Source: Nocardioidaceae bacterium SCSIO 66511 (lineage in GTDB: Bacteria > Actinomycetota > Actinomycetes > Propionibacteriales > Nocardioidaceae). Taken from it: a stretch of DNA of 64,000 bases. The notes under the pieces are model-generated. The model had not been told where the DNA came from, made no database searches, and saw only the letters and a list, made by a program, of their open reading frames with translations. The stretch spans positions 3,782,001 through 3,846,000 of the forward strand of contig CP095846.1 in the NCBI GenBank assembly GCA_023100825.1. The letters run 5' to 3'. Each line of letters opens with the position of its first letter. The stretch's first letter is position 1. Of the stretch, positions 1-8,896 are shown in pieces. The translations under genes and the position numbers were made by a program.

Positions 1-2
1 GC

Positions 3-773
3 AACTGGCACAACCTGCAGTACGGCTACGCCGCCTCCCTGTGGGTCGCCGTCGCCGGAATCGTCGCGATCCTTGCGTTCTCCCTATTGGCGGTACGCCC
101 CGGATATCGCGAGCGACACCCCAGTGCCGTCGGAGTTGCGGCCCTCGGAGCCGCGACGGCCGTCGCGCTCGTCTGGACGCTGCGCGAGTACGACTCCTGG
201 CCGGACGCCATGCTGGTCCTACCGACGGCCGCATTCGGCATCGGTGTCCTCGCCGCGGAGGTCGAGGCCCGGGTGCAGGTTCGCTGGGCTCGACCTGCCG
301 CTCTCGCCTGGGTTCTGGTCGCTGCCGTGTTGGCGACGTCGTTCTCGGTCGGTGAACGCAACCACGGCCTGGTCGCGCAACGCTCAAACGTCAAAGCGAC
401 ACTACGTAAGCTGCCATCGGCAACCATCCTGGCCGTCAACTCCCCTCAGGCACTCGTACTCTCGGGCAAGACCAACCCGATCCGCTACCAGATGTTCTCG
501 TCGGGCATGAACGATTACCTCGACGACACGTTGCCGGGTGGGCTGGCGGGACTCGCCGAACGGATCGGCCGGGTCCGGCCGACGCTGATCACGTTCGGCA
601 ACGGCAATGTCCCGCCGTGGTTCGCCGAAACCCTCCACCGCTACTACGCCAAGGCGGGTAAGGCACCCGGTTGGGTCTGGTACGTCGACCGCGAGGTCGG
701 GCACCGAATGGTGATGAAGCTCAGGCATCCGAAGCGGCACCAGCACAACCGGGCAAAGCGTGGCAGCGCGTAG
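3..773 (+). CDS. Integral membrane protein, C-terminal part (possible GT-C-type glycosyltransferase)
   Basis: The reading frame is open from the window edge, so the true start lies upstream and only about 256 residues are visible. The first 110 residues contain several hydrophobic segments (for example around VAVAGIVAILAFSLLAV and AALAWVLVAAVLATSF), followed by a soluble C-terminal domain of about 140 residues with a basic tail. This layout, membrane segments followed by a soluble extracytoplasmic tail, resembles actinobacterial GT-C-type membrane transferases, but no catalytic motif is visible in the part shown. The next gene, a flippase, starts inside its 3' end with a 14-bp overlap, which suggests co-transcription and a polysaccharide role. 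Function is inferred from context only. Confidence 0.6.
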   Translation, partial: NWHNLQYGYAASLWVAVAGIVAILAFSLLAVRPGYRERHPSAVGVAALGAATAVALVWTLREYDSWPDAMLVLPTAAFGIGVLAAEVEARVQVRWARPAALAWVLVAAVLATSFSVGERNHGLVAQRSNVKATLRKLPSATILAVNSPQALVLSGKTNPIRYQMFSSGMNDYLDDTLPGGLAGLAERIGRVRPTLITFGNGNVPPWFAETLHRYYAKAGKAPGWVWYVDREVGHRMVMKLRHPKRHQHNRAKRGSA

Positions 774-1965
774 TCGGCACACCGTCGCCCTCGCACTCGG
801 GTCGGCGGCAAACGGTTTGCTTGCGTATGTCGTCTTCGCACTCACCACCCGGATACTCGGCCACGATGCTGCGCCCGTCTCGGTGCTGTGGAGCTACTGG
901 GGCTTCGCGGGCGCCGCGCTGACGTTCCCGCTACAGCACTGGATCGCGCGTACGCTCACCGCCGACGGCCCGGGCACGGTGCGCCATTCGCTTCCCCGGG
1001 TGACCGGCCTCATCGCCGGTGTCGCAGTGACCAGCGGAGTCCTCGCGTGGTTGGGTCGCGACGCGTTGTTCCACCGCGACGACGTCTGGTTTCCACTGCT
1101 GGTCACGCTGGTCACCGTCGGCTCCGCCCTGATGGGGGTTGTACGCGGGTCGCTTGGCGGCCGCGACCGGTTCGGCGCAGTCGCCGTCAGCCTCGCCACC
1201 GAGAACGCGGTTCGTTGCGTCGCAGTGGGCATCGTCGCCGGCGTCGGCGACGACGATCCGGTCGCGTACGGGTTCTGCATCGTGGCCGGCTACCTCGCCG
1301 CCGGTTGCTGGCCGAGCGCACTGCACTTCGGCCCGGAACGTACGACGGCACGCGCCCACTCGGCGATGGAGTTCCTGTCGGGCGCAGGGCTCGCGCAGCT
1401 TCTCGGACAGGTCGTACTGACCGGCGGCCCGGTCGCGCTCGCATTGGCCGGCGGATCGGCGGCACAGGTGACCGCGCTGTTCGCTGCGCTGGCGTTGTTC
1501 CGCGCCCCGTACACCCTCGCCCTCGGTATGGTCGCGCAGCTCACCACTGCCATCACCAGACTCGTCGTATCGGGTGCCGTCGGCGTTCTGCGTCGCATCC
1601 GCGCGGTCACGGTCGCGGCCACCGTGGTCCTGTGCGCGCTCGGCGGGCTCGGGGCGGCATGGCTCGGCCCGGATGTCATCAGGCTAATCTTCGGCGACAC
1701 GATCGACTTTCCCGCAGGCGAGTCGGCGATCGTGGCCATCGGTTGTGTTCTCGCCGTCGCGAACCTCATCCAGACGATCATCTCGCTGGCCCACGACCGC
1801 CCGGGCACAGTCGCCGTCTCGTGGGTTGTCGCCCTGCTGGGCGGGGTTGTCGCGTACGTTGTGCTCGCCGATCTCGCGGCGAGCGAGGCGATCGTCTGGT
1901 GCTTCCTCGTCGCGGAGTCCGTCGCATTCGCCTCGCTGCTCCTCGCCGACGCGCGACGCTTCTGA
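760..1965 (+). CDS. Polysaccharide flippase-like membrane protein (Wzx/MATE-type)
   Basis: This 401-residue protein is almost entirely hydrophobic, with roughly 12 predicted membrane segments beginning at residue 8 (ALALGSAANGLLAYVVFAL). That N-terminal pattern, a helix ending in a short TTRILG-type turn, is typical of Wzx/MOP-family lipid-linked oligosaccharide flippases. It starts with GTG, overlapping the preceding membrane-protein gene by 14 bp, so translation is probably coupled. Such proteins move undecaprenyl-linked glycan units across the cytoplasmic membrane. A second flippase-like gene lies at 26348-27898, so the locus may export two glycans or use a dedicated exporter per repeat unit. 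The substrate cannot be read from sequence. Confidence 0.75.
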   Translation: MAARSRHTVALALGSAANGLLAYVVFALTTRILGHDAAPVSVLWSYWGFAGAALTFPLQHWIARTLTADGPGTVRHSLPRVTGLIAGVAVTSGVLAWLGRDALFHRDDVWFPLLVTLVTVGSALMGVVRGSLGGRDRFGAVAVSLATENAVRCVAVGIVAGVGDDDPVAYGFCIVAGYLAAGCWPSALHFGPERTTARAHSAMEFLSGAGLAQLLGQVVLTGGPVALALAGGSAAQVTALFAALALFRAPYTLALGMVAQLTTAITRLVVSGAVGVLRRIRAVTVAATVVLCALGGLGAAWLGPDVIRLIFGDTIDFPAGESAIVAIGCVLAVANLIQTIISLAHDRPGTVAVSWVVALLGGVVAYVVLADLAASEAIVWCFLVAESVAFASLLLADARRF

Positions 1966-1984
1966 TATCATGGCGCTGATATCA
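1963..1984. promoter_or_regulatory. Probable toxin-antitoxin operator: two TGATATCA palindromes
   Basis: The perfect 8-bp palindrome TGATATCA occurs at 1963-1970 and again at 1977-1984 (centre to centre 14 bp). It lies directly ahead of the antitoxin start at 1997. Ribbon-helix-helix antitoxins of the FitA/VapB group autoregulate by binding repeated short palindromes at such positions. The first copy includes the TGA stop of the flippase gene. Binding by this antitoxin is inferred. Confidence 0.6.
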
Positions 1985-1996
1985 GAGGTGAGCACC

Positions 1997-2224
1997 GTGG
2001 AACAGATCCTGATCCGCAATCTCCCCCCGGGGACCAAGGCGGCGCTACGCGCGCGTGCGCAGCAACATCACCGCTCGACGGAGGCAGAGGCCCGCGAGAT
2101 CATCGCGGCCTACCTCGACCATGGGCCTGCGACACTCGTCGACCTGCTGAGCACCGACGAGGGCGCGGACGTCGAGTTCGAACCCGATCACCTGGGCCTC
2201 ACCGCCCGCACCCCAGAGTTGTGA
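1997..2224 (+). CDS. FitA/VapB-type ribbon-helix-helix antitoxin
   Basis: This 75-residue protein begins [21 protein letters not shown] and continues with [11 protein letters not shown], the N-terminal pattern of FitA-like antitoxins: a short beta strand (ILIRNL) for DNA binding and the two helices of a ribbon-helix-helix fold. The acidic C-terminal tail ([12 protein letters not shown]) would wrap the toxin. The start GTG at 1997 is chosen because AGAGG lies 8 bases upstream. The upstream in-frame ATG at 1970 has no ribosome-binding site and falls inside the operator palindromes. The stop overlaps the toxin start by 4 bp (GTGA). It is expected to neutralise the PIN toxin encoded next and to repress its own operon. 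Confidence 0.85.
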   Translation: MEQILIRNLPPGTKAALRARAQQHHRSTEAEAREIIAAYLDHGPATLVDLLSTDEGADVEFEPDHLGLTARTPEL

Positions 2225-2643
2225 GATACGTGCTGGACACCAATGTGGTGTCGGCGCTTCGGGTGCGGGGCCGCAACAAGACCGTCGAAGCCTGGGCGTC
2301 ATCCATCCCAGTCGTCGACCAGTACGTGACCGCACTGACCATCGCTGAGATCGAGCGAGGAGTCACCGTCAAGGAACGATCCGACGCAGAGCAAGGAGCG
2401 GTCTTACGCCGGTGGTTCGAAGACCACGTCCTTCCGACGTTCGCCGACCGCGTGTTGTCGTTCGACCTACCGGCCGCCCGGACCCTTGCCAGCTACCGAG
2501 TTCCCGAGCATGCGCCATTCGACGACGCACTCATCGCGGCCATCGCGCAATCCAATGACATGATCGTCGCAACACGTAACACCAAACACTTCGAACCTCT
2601 CGGGATCCGATCCGTCAACCCGTGGGACTCGACACCGCACTGA
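2221..2643 (+). CDS. PIN-domain ribonuclease toxin (FitB/VapC family)
   Basis: The 140-residue protein has the PIN-domain acidic residues in order: Asp6 in [13 protein letters not shown], Glu43 in TIAEIERGV and Asp102 in [11 protein letters not shown]. These are followed by [14 protein letters not shown], the characteristic FitB-type C-terminal motif, with His at the place often taken by Asp. PIN toxins are Mg2+-dependent RNases that cut specific RNAs and halt growth. It starts with GTG overlapping the antitoxin stop by 4 bp, the usual antitoxin-first order. The pair sits between a flippase gene and rmlA, where it could stabilise the glycan locus or be a chance insertion. Confidence 0.88.
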   Translation: MRYVLDTNVVSALRVRGRNKTVEAWASSIPVVDQYVTALTIAEIERGVTVKERSDAEQGAVLRRWFEDHVLPTFADRVLSFDLPAARTLASYRVPEHAPFDDALIAAIAQSNDMIVATRNTKHFEPLGIRSVNPWDSTPH

Positions 2644-2690
2644 GGCGCGTCGGGGTGCGATACCGCACTTCGTCGGGAATACTCGCGACC

Positions 2691-3554
2691 ATGCGAGGTT
2701 TGATCCTCGCCGGGGGCACGGGGTCCCGACTCGACCCCATCACCCGCGGCACCAGCAAACAGCTCGTCTCGGTGTACGACAAGCCGATGATCTACTACCC
2801 GCTGTCCACCCTGCTGCTCGCCGGCATCCGCGACATACTCATCATCACGACTCCGCATGAGTCCGATGCGTTTCGCCGGCTGCTCGGCGACGGCGCACAA
2901 TACGGCATCTCCATCTCGTACGCGGTGCAGTCGACTCCGAACGGGTTGGCGCAGGCGTTCGTCATCGGTGAGGACTTCATCGGGTCCGATCGCAGCGCCC
3001 TCGTGCTCGGCGACAACGTGTTCTACGGCCAGGGTCTCGGTCTACAACTGAAACGCTTCGCGACGCTCGATGGCGCTGCCATCTTCGCTTACCGTGTGAG
3101 CGACCCCGAGGCGTACGGAGTGGTGGAGTTCGATGAGAACCGGCGCGCCATGTCACTGCAGGAGAAGCCGGAGCATCCGCGGAGCAACTACGCCGTGCCC
3201 GGCCTGTACTTCTACGACAACCGAGTCGTCGACGTGGCGAAGTCGGTGCGGCCGTCGCCGCGCGGGGAGTACGAGATCACCGATATCAACCGCTGGTACC
3301 TCGAGCGGGAGGCCTTGCAGGTATCGGTTCTCGCGCGCGGCACGGCGTGGCTCGACACCGGCACCTTCGACTCGCTCAACGACGCCAGCAACTTCATCCG
3401 CGCCGTACAGACCAGACAGGGCATGAAGATCGGCGCACCGGAGGAAATCGCCTGGCGCCAGGGGTTCCTGTCCGACGACGAGCTCCGGGAGCGCGCCGAG
3501 GCGATGGTCAAGAGCGGCTACGGGACGTACCTGCTCGAGCTACTCGAGCCTTGA
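2691..3554 (+). CDS. rmlA: Glucose-1-phosphate thymidylyltransferase
   Basis: RmlA makes dTDP-glucose from dTTP and glucose-1-phosphate, the first step toward dTDP-6-deoxy and amino sugars. The 287-residue protein opens [18 protein letters not shown], the nucleotide-binding loop, followed by [20 protein letters not shown], and later has GDNVFYG, EKPEHP and [10 protein letters not shown], all RmlA signatures at the expected positions and length. The ATG at 2691 is chosen because it gives this canonical start; the frame extends upstream without homology. It is convergent with rmlB, whose 3' end overlaps it by 47 bp. No rmlC or rmlD is seen in the window, so the dTDP-4-keto-6-deoxyglucose is probably used by the nearby aminotransferase. 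Confidence 0.95.
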   Translation: MRGLILAGGTGSRLDPITRGTSKQLVSVYDKPMIYYPLSTLLLAGIRDILIITTPHESDAFRRLLGDGAQYGISISYAVQSTPNGLAQAFVIGEDFIGSDRSALVLGDNVFYGQGLGLQLKRFATLDGAAIFAYRVSDPEAYGVVEFDENRRAMSLQEKPEHPRSNYAVPGLYFYDNRVVDVAKSVRPSPRGEYEITDINRWYLEREALQVSVLARGTAWLDTGTFDSLNDASNFIRAVQTRQGMKIGAPEEIAWRQGFLSDDELRERAEAMVKSGYGTYLLELLEP

Positions 3555-4515
3555 GCGGCTCCCACCATGCCCGGTTGTCGACGTACCAGGCGACGGTGTC
3601 GCGCAGGCCTTCGGCGAACTCGATGCGCGGCTCGAAGCCGAGCTCCCCGCGAATCTTGTCGCTGTTGAGCGAGTAGCGCAGGTCGTGACCGAGCCGGTCT
3701 TCGACGTTGACAACGCTGCTCCAGTCGGCGCCGCAGCTGTCGAGGAGCAGTCCGGTCAGCTCGCGGTTGCTCAGTTCTTGCCCGCCGCCGATGTTGTAGA
3801 CCTCGCCGGGACGACCTCCGTCGACAACCGCGTGCACGGCGCGGCAGTGATCGTCGACATGCAGCCATTCGCGTACGTTGGCGCCCTCGCCGTACAACGG
3901 CACGGTGCCACCGTCGATGAGGTTCGTGACGAACAGCGGGATGACCTTCTCGGGGAACTGATGCGGGCCGTAGTTGTTGGAGCATCGGGTGATGCAAACG
4001 GGCAGACCGTGTGTGCGGTGGTACGCGCGGGCGAGCAAGTCGCTCGACGCCTTCGAGGCGGCGTACGGTGAGTTCGGCTCGAGCGGACACGACTCGTCCC
4101 AGCTGCCTTCTGCGATCGTGCCGTACACCTCGTCGGTCGACACGTGTACGAACCGGTCGATGTCGCGCGCCAACGCTGCGTCCAGCATGGTCTGGGTGCC
4201 GACGATGTTCGTGAGTACGAAGTCCGTCGCACCCGCGATCGAGCGGTCGACGTGACTCTCGGCAGCGAAGTGCACCACGACGTCGACCGTCGTCAACAAC
4301 TCGTCGACGAGGTCGCGGTCGCCGATATCCCCGCGGACGAAGGAGAATCTCGGATCGCGGCGTACGTCTTCGAGGTTGGTCAAGGTGCCGGCGTACGTGA
4401 GCTTGTCGAGTACGACGAGCCGGTCGGGTGAGGTGCCGCCCCACGCGCCATCGAGGACGTTGCGTACGTAGTGACTGCCGATGAACCCGGCGCCGCCGGT
4501 GACGAGCATTCTCAC
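3508..4515 (-). CDS. rmlB: dTDP-glucose 4,6-dehydratase
   Basis: RmlB converts dTDP-glucose to dTDP-4-keto-6-deoxyglucose using bound NAD+. The 335-residue protein starts [19 protein letters not shown] (Rossmann GGxGxxG), then has [19 protein letters not shown] and [11 protein letters not shown] (the YxxxK catalytic pair), and [11 protein letters not shown], all family hallmarks. It is the last gene of a minus-strand operon running from 8170. Its ATG overlaps the methyltransferase stop by 4 bp. The 3' end overlaps rmlA convergently. Confidence 0.96.
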   Translation of the reverse strand: MRMLVTGGAGFIGSHYVRNVLDGAWGGTSPDRLVVLDKLTYAGTLTNLEDVRRDPRFSFVRGDIGDRDLVDELLTTVDVVVHFAAESHVDRSIAGATDFVLTNIVGTQTMLDAALARDIDRFVHVSTDEVYGTIAEGSWDESCPLEPNSPYAASKASSDLLARAYHRTHGLPVCITRCSNNYGPHQFPEKVIPLFVTNLIDGGTVPLYGEGANVREWLHVDDHCRAVHAVVDGGRPGEVYNIGGGQELSNRELTGLLLDSCGADWSSVVNVEDRLGHDLRYSLNSDKIRGELGFEPRIEFAEGLRDTVAWYVDNRAWWEPLKARVARAGTSRSRS

Positions 4516-5240
4516 AGGTGTGCTCCCGGCTTGGTAGCGGCCAGGAAGACCGACGAACCGAACGGCACGTCACGCGAGGTGAGCACCGATCGTTCAGCGC
4601 GGCACAGACCCATCAGCACTCGGTCGAGCGTTGGCGAGACCGGCGTGAGTCGGGCCTCGCCTGCCCGGCCGAGCCGTCGGCGTACGTTGCGCACGGCGCG
4701 TTCGGCGACGAACATCGGGAACACCGCGCCGAACGCGTACGTCGCCCGGTCGACCCGGAGGCCGGCGCGCTCGACCGCATCGACCAGCCGGCTGCGGGTG
4801 TAGCGGCGATAGTGGCCGGCGCGTACATCGTGATCGGACCACGCCCATTGGTATGCGGGCACCGAAAGCAGCATCCGGCCGCCGCCGACGAGCACCCGCG
4901 CCAGCTCGGAGAGAGCCGTGGCCTCCGACTCACAGTGCTCGACGACGTCGAACGCGGTGACCCCGTCGAACGTGCCGTCTGCGAACGGCAGCGCGTCGAG
5001 CGATGCGCACACCCCTTCTCCCGCGGTCAAGCCGTCGGGGATGAGGTCGACACTCACGACGCGTCGATCGGGCCTTCGCATCCAGCCGACACTCGGACCG
5101 TCGGCACTGCCGACGTCGAGCAGGGTGGCGGCATCGGGAAGATAGTCGGCCAGTGTGGCTTCCAGCAGCTCACTGCGCGCGCGATACCACCAGTAGTCGG
5201 GCTGGTCGAGCGACGCCGAGCCGGATTGTTCGACCGTCAT
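4512..5240 (-). CDS. Class I SAM-dependent methyltransferase (sugar or glycan modification likely)
   Basis: The 242-residue protein has a class I methyltransferase core: the SAM-binding loop LLDVGSADGPS (about residues 40-50), VVSVDLIPDG, then ASLDALPFADGTFDGVTAFDVVEH (motifs II-III) and LARVLVGGGRMLLSVP. The end of the protein, about residues 165-242, is less conserved. It overlaps the aminotransferase upstream and rmlB downstream by 4 bp each. In this context it may methylate a dTDP-activated amino or deoxy sugar, or the finished glycan. The acceptor cannot be assigned from sequence. Confidence 0.75.
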   Translation of the reverse strand: MTVEQSGSASLDQPDYWWYRARSELLEATLADYLPDAATLLDVGSADGPSVGWMRRPDRRVVSVDLIPDGLTAGEGVCASLDALPFADGTFDGVTAFDVVEHCESEATALSELARVLVGGGRMLLSVPAYQWAWSDHDVRAGHYRRYTRSRLVDAVERAGLRVDRATYAFGAVFPMFVAERAVRNVRRRLGRAGEARLTPVSPTLDRVLMGLCRAERSVLTSRDVPFGSSVFLAATKPGAHL

Positions 5241-6406
5241 CGCTCTGCTCCCGCCAAGACCGCGGTACGGAAGACATCGACGACCCGATCGACGTCAGCC
5301 TCGCTCAGGTCGTTGTAGAACGGCAACCGCAGCAGCCGACCGCTGATGTCCACCGTCACCGGGCAGTCGGTCTCTCTGGCCGCGAACTTGCGACCGCCGT
5401 CGGAGTCGTGCAGCGGTACGTAGTGGAAGACGGCGTTGACTCCGGCGTCGTGCATCTCACCGAGCACGCGGTCACGGCTCGGTTTGTCGTCCAACAGCAC
5501 ATAGAACATGTGGTACGCGGACCCGCGATCGGGCGGCGGATCGGCGATCGTGATGCCGAGCTCATCGGCATCCGGGCCGAGGCGATCCTCGTACCACTGA
5601 TGGATTCTGCGCCGCGCCGTCTGGATCTCGGTCGCGTGCTCCAACTGCGCAAGGAGGTATGCGGCGAGGGTGTCGGACATACCAAACGACGACCCGGTGT
5701 CTTTCCAGGAGTACTTGTCGACCTGACCCAGCATGAACGCCCGGCGGTTCGTGCCCTTGTCGTACAGGATCCGCGCCCGGTCGATGTCGGCCGGGTCGTT
5801 GAGCAGCAGGGCACCGCCCTCACCGCACACGATGTTCTTCGTCTCGTGGAAGCTCTGCGTCGCGAACCTGCCGAGAGTGCCCAGCGCCTCGCCGCGCCAG
5901 GTGCCGAGATAGCCGTGTGCGTTGTCTTCGATCAGCGAGATCTCGGGCCATTGCGACAGCACCTTGCGTATGCCCTCGACATCGCAGGCGACACCTGCGT
6001 AATGCACGATCACCACGGCGCGTACGGACTCATCGACCAGGCTCGCGAGGTGCTCGGGATCCATACCGAGCGTGCGCTCCTCGATATCGCAGAAGATCAG
6101 CCGGGCGCCCTGACGGGCGAATGCGAGCCCCGTCGCCGTGAACGTGAACGACGGTACGACGACCGTGTCTCCGGGTTCGAGGTCGAGCATCAACGCGCTG
6201 AGCTCGAGGGCACTGGTGCACGACGTGGTCAGCAGCGCCTCCTCGGCGCCGATGTGCTCGCGGACCAGCGCGGCGGCCTTCGCGGAGTACGGACCTCCCG
6301 CCGAGGTGCGGCCACTCTCGATCGAGTCGCGTACGTAGGCGAGCTCATCGCCGACGATCGAAGGCCGGTTGAACCGGATCCGATCGGACGAGTTGGGTTC
6401 AGACAT
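5237..6406 (-). CDS. DegT/DnrJ/EryC1-type PLP sugar aminotransferase
   Basis: This 389-residue protein belongs to the sugar aminotransferase family that adds an amino group to nucleotide-linked keto sugars. It begins with IRFNRPSIVGDELAYVRDS and has the sugar-binding GGPYSAKAAALVREH region, LTTSCTSALELSALML, VVPSFTFTATGLAF, IEDNAHGYLG and SFHETKNIVCGEGGAL, whose lysine is the expected PLP Schiff-base residue. The pattern is closest to WecE/RffA-like enzymes, which aminate dTDP-4-keto-6-deoxyglucose at C4. RmlA and RmlB encoded next to it supply that substrate. It overlaps the upstream sulfotransferase by 8 bp and the downstream methyltransferase by 4 bp. The exact regio- and stereochemistry is unknown. 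Confidence 0.88.
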   Translation of the reverse strand: MSEPNSSDRIRFNRPSIVGDELAYVRDSIESGRTSAGGPYSAKAAALVREHIGAEEALLTTSCTSALELSALMLDLEPGDTVVVPSFTFTATGLAFARQGARLIFCDIEERTLGMDPEHLASLVDESVRAVVIVHYAGVACDVEGIRKVLSQWPEISLIEDNAHGYLGTWRGEALGTLGRFATQSFHETKNIVCGEGGALLLNDPADIDRARILYDKGTNRRAFMLGQVDKYSWKDTGSSFGMSDTLAAYLLAQLEHATEIQTARRRIHQWYEDRLGPDADELGITIADPPPDRGSAYHMFYVLLDDKPSRDRVLGEMHDAGVNAVFHYVPLHDSDGGRKFAARETDCPVTVDISGRLLRLPFYNDLSEADVDRVVDVFRTAVLAGAER

Positions 6407-7172
6407 TCGCCCCTCCTACATCGACTCGCCACGGTAGCTCGCGATTCAGCAGGCGACCCAGCGCTTCGTCGGTGTCGGCGTAGTACGCACGCAACGACTC
6501 GACCAGATCGGCCGGCAGCGACGGTAGCGGCTCGCTGCTCGCATTGACGGCCTCGCTCGCGTACGTACCGCCCCGTGGATCGACACCGAGGTCGGCGTAC
6601 ACCGAGCGCACGGCTTCGGGGTCGCCCGTCAGCTCGGCGAGGAACCACACATGCGACGTGCCCGGGAAGGTGTCCAGCCACGGCGGCAGGTAGTCGGCAT
6701 AGCGACCGCGCTCGACGTACGCGAACGGCGACACCGACGTCGCCGTGGGGTCCCACGCTGCCGGAGCATCGAGGTTCTCGCGCAACGCGCGCTCCACCGG
6801 GCGGCTCTCGAACCCGTTGTCGGTGCTGAACCGCCAGTTCGACACCGCACGGTCGACCGGGTCGCGGAGCATGACCGCTATCTGCGCACTCCCGAGTATC
6901 CGGCGCGCGCGCTCGGGTGCGAGCGGGTCCTCCAGATAACTGGTGCTCTTCTCCCCCAGCAGACTCTCACCACGCGCATGGGAGAAGTACGTCGCGCGAT
7001 ACCAGTCGCTCCCTCGGTCTGCGAGCTCATCGGAGCAGAACACCTTCGGCTCCGGCCGTGCCGGCCGCGCCATCGTGATCTGCGGATGCGCGTCGAGCAG
7101 CCCGTGCAGGTACGTCGTGCCGCACCGCTGCGCGCCGATCACCAGCAAGTGCTCCGGCTCGGCCGCGCTCAC
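6399..7172 (-). CDS. PAPS-dependent sulfotransferase
   Basis: Sulfotransferases move sulfate from PAPS to a hydroxyl or amine. The 257-residue protein opens MSAAEPEHLLVIGAQRCGTT, the 5'-phosphosulfate loop (PSB, GAQRCGTTYL), and has the 3'-phosphate-binding region VMLRDPVDRAVSNW near residue 100. GTG at 7172 is chosen because the PSB loop then lies about ten residues from the start and the codon overlaps the stop of the upstream GT2 gene by 4 bp; the frame extends further upstream only as read-through. It is one of five sulfotransferase domains in this locus. The acceptor, probably the secreted glycan, is inferred from neighbours. Confidence 0.88.
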   Translation of the reverse strand: MSAAEPEHLLVIGAQRCGTTYLHGLLDAHPQITMARPARPEPKVFCSDELADRGSDWYRATYFSHARGESLLGEKSTSYLEDPLAPERARRILGSAQIAVMLRDPVDRAVSNWRFSTDNGFESRPVERALRENLDAPAAWDPTATSVSPFAYVERGRYADYLPPWLDTFPGTSHVWFLAELTGDPEAVRSVYADLGVDPRGGTYASEAVNASSEPLPSLPADLVESLRAYYADTDEALGRLLNRELPWRVDVGGANV

Positions 7173-8170
7173 GGACCCACCCGGTCGACCACGTGGTAAT
7201 GCTGCATCGTGCTGACCGTGTTGAGCGTACGAACGACGTACTCCCCCAGCATCGACAACAACGCGATCGTGACGCCGTTGAAGAACGCCAGCAGCACGAC
7301 AAGGGTCGTCCATCCCGGTACGGCCTGAGTGCCGATCATCGCCCGAACGAGATACGTCGCCCCGAGCACGAAGCTGAGCACCGCGATCACGGCGCCGAAG
7401 CTCGCTGCGACCCGCAGCGGGAACGACGAGTACGCGAACAAGATGGTGAGCACCAGCCGCAGGATCCGCGAAAGTCCGTACGTACTCTTGCCGACGGCGC
7501 GCTGGTCGTGCCGCACCGTGACGTTGGCCCGGTTGAACGAGTACATCAACGACTGCCCGGTGATGTAGGGATACGCGACCCGCGAGGCACAGATGCGGTC
7601 GACGACGTCACGACGCAGCACCCGGAAGTTGGACACGACCAGGTCCGGCGGCTGCGCGAAGATCCGCCGGTTGATCATGCCGATCAGCTTGCTGCCGATC
7701 CGCCGGTAGCCCGCGGCCTGCTTACGGTCGAAGCGGCCGAAGACCGCGTCGTACCCCTTCATCGCTTCGTCGATCAGCAACAACGCCTGGTCGGGAGGGT
7801 TCTGCAGATCGTCGTCCATCGTGATGACGTAGTCGCCGGTCGCCTCACGCATGCCGGCGAGGTTGGCGAAGTGCTGACCGTAGTTGCGCAGCAGGTTCAG
7901 CGCGATCACATGCGGGTTGCTCTCGGCCCGCCCCGCGATGACGTCCCAGCTACCGTCGCGGCTGCCGTCGTTGACGAGGATCAACTCGTACGAGAGGCCG
8001 GCCGTCTCGAACACGTCGACGATCGTGTCGACCGTACGACCGACCAGCGCGACGCTGTTGTACACCGGCACCACGATCGAGTACGTGAACGCGGTGCGGT
8101 CCATCCCGTCTGCCGGGCCGTCATCGTCGCTGTGCCGCTGCACTCCGGAACCGTCGTTCGTGGCGCTCAC
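7169..8170 (-). CDS. GT2 family glycosyltransferase with C-terminal membrane segments
   Basis: The 333-residue protein has a GT2/GT-A fold: YSIVVPVYNSVALVGRT, LILVNDGSRDGSWD, the DxD-like TMDDDLQNPPDQA and NFRVLRRDVVD. The C-terminal third has two hydrophobic segments (about residues 240-305), the arrangement of ArnC/GtrB-type polyprenyl-phosphate glycosyltransferases, which load a sugar onto undecaprenyl phosphate. It is the first gene of the operon that continues through the sulfotransferase, aminotransferase, methyltransferase and rmlB. The start is GTG. Whether it makes a polyprenyl-phosphate sugar or extends the chain directly is not certain. Confidence 0.85.
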   Translation of the reverse strand: MSATNDGSGVQRHSDDDGPADGMDRTAFTYSIVVPVYNSVALVGRTVDTIVDVFETAGLSYELILVNDGSRDGSWDVIAGRAESNPHVIALNLLRNYGQHFANLAGMREATGDYVITMDDDLQNPPDQALLLIDEAMKGYDAVFGRFDRKQAAGYRRIGSKLIGMINRRIFAQPPDLVVSNFRVLRRDVVDRICASRVAYPYITGQSLMYSFNRANVTVRHDQRAVGKSTYGLSRILRLVLTILFAYSSFPLRVAASFGAVIAVLSFVLGATYLVRAMIGTQAVPGWTTLVVLLAFFNGVTIALLSMLGEYVVRTLNTVSTMQHYHVVDRVGP

Positions 8171-8283
8171 CCCGTATTTAGTCGCATGGCCACCGCCCGT
8201 AATGGTAGGTCACCAGCGGCGTCAATGGGCTCTAACACCCACATCGGCCGTGCCGTCACGGTCTGGCGACGGCGCGACGGACC

Positions 8284-8377
8284 CGTGAATTACCACGGGC
8301 CCATAGCAAACCCCGCCACTCACCAGCAAACTTGCTGGGTAGCGGCGCGGAATGCCATGGGCCCGTGGTAATTCACG
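8284..8377 (-). repeat. 94-bp palindromic repeat, copy 1 (downstream of the osmC-like gene)
   Basis: Two perfect 21-bp arms (8284-8304 and 8357-8377) enclose a nested smaller hairpin centred on CCAGCAA-AC-TTGCTGG. A related copy lies at 58107-58200. The element begins 8 bp after the stop of the osmC-like gene. It could be a transcription terminator or RNA-stability element, or a REP/MITE-like repeat. Strand is given relative to the upstream gene. Confidence 0.8.
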
Positions 8378-8384
8378 CGGCAGC

Positions 8385-8819
8385 TCAGCTGTCGAGCGCG
8401 GCGTCCAAGGTGATGGTGGTGCCCGCAAGCGCCTTGCTCACCGGGCAGGTCTGCTCGGCAGTACGCGCCAGCTCGGCGAACTTGTCGGCGTCGACCCCCG
8501 CCACCTGGGCGCGCAGTGTGATCGCGATCCCGGTGATCGCCAGACCGCCGTCGGCCGGCCCGAGGGTCACCTCGGCACTCACGTCGATCGAAGTCGGGTC
8601 GAGGCCCTCCTTCTCGAGCACGCCGGAGAGGTTCATCGCCAGGCACGACGAATGTGCTGCAGCGATGAGTTCCTCCGGGCTCGTCTGACCGTCGGGGTCG
8701 CCCGAACGGGTCGGGAACGACACGTCGAACTGTCCGGCGTTCGACGAATCGAGCGTGACGTGCCCCGATCCCTTCGAGATCCCGCCGGTCCAGTGGGTGG
8801 TTGCGTCGCGACTAGGCAT
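8385..8819 (-). CDS. OsmC/Ohr family peroxiredoxin
   Basis: OsmC-like proteins reduce organic hydroperoxides with two cysteines. In this 144-residue protein they are in AAHSSCLAMNLSG (about residue 56) and AEQTCPVSKAL (about residue 122), the usual spacing. The N-terminus (ATTHWTGGISKGSGHVTLD) and the PEELIAAAHSSC motif match the OsmC subgroup. The ATG at 8819 is preceded by GAGGAGA. It appears to be a single gene, with the 94-bp palindromic repeat directly after its stop. It has no obvious link to the glycan locus. Confidence 0.9.
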   Translation of the reverse strand: MPSRDATTHWTGGISKGSGHVTLDSSNAGQFDVSFPTRSGDPDGQTSPEELIAAAHSSCLAMNLSGVLEKEGLDPTSIDVSAEVTLGPADGGLAITGIAITLRAQVAGVDADKFAELARTAEQTCPVSKALAGTTITLDAALDS

Positions 8820-8896
8820 CTGCTGTCTCCTCGTCAGTTGTGACGTACACCAACGAACGTACGTCGCAGACCGCCCGCCCGCATCCGACCAGTGCG

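Noticed and set aside
1970-1996. Upstream ATG start for the antitoxin
   Set aside because: It has no ribosome-binding site and lies within the operator palindromes; GTG 1997 has AGAGG at 8 bases and gives the family length.
5153-6547. 464-codon plus-strand frame
   Set aside because: It lies opposite the aminotransferase and methyltransferase genes and has no domain; a high-GC shadow.
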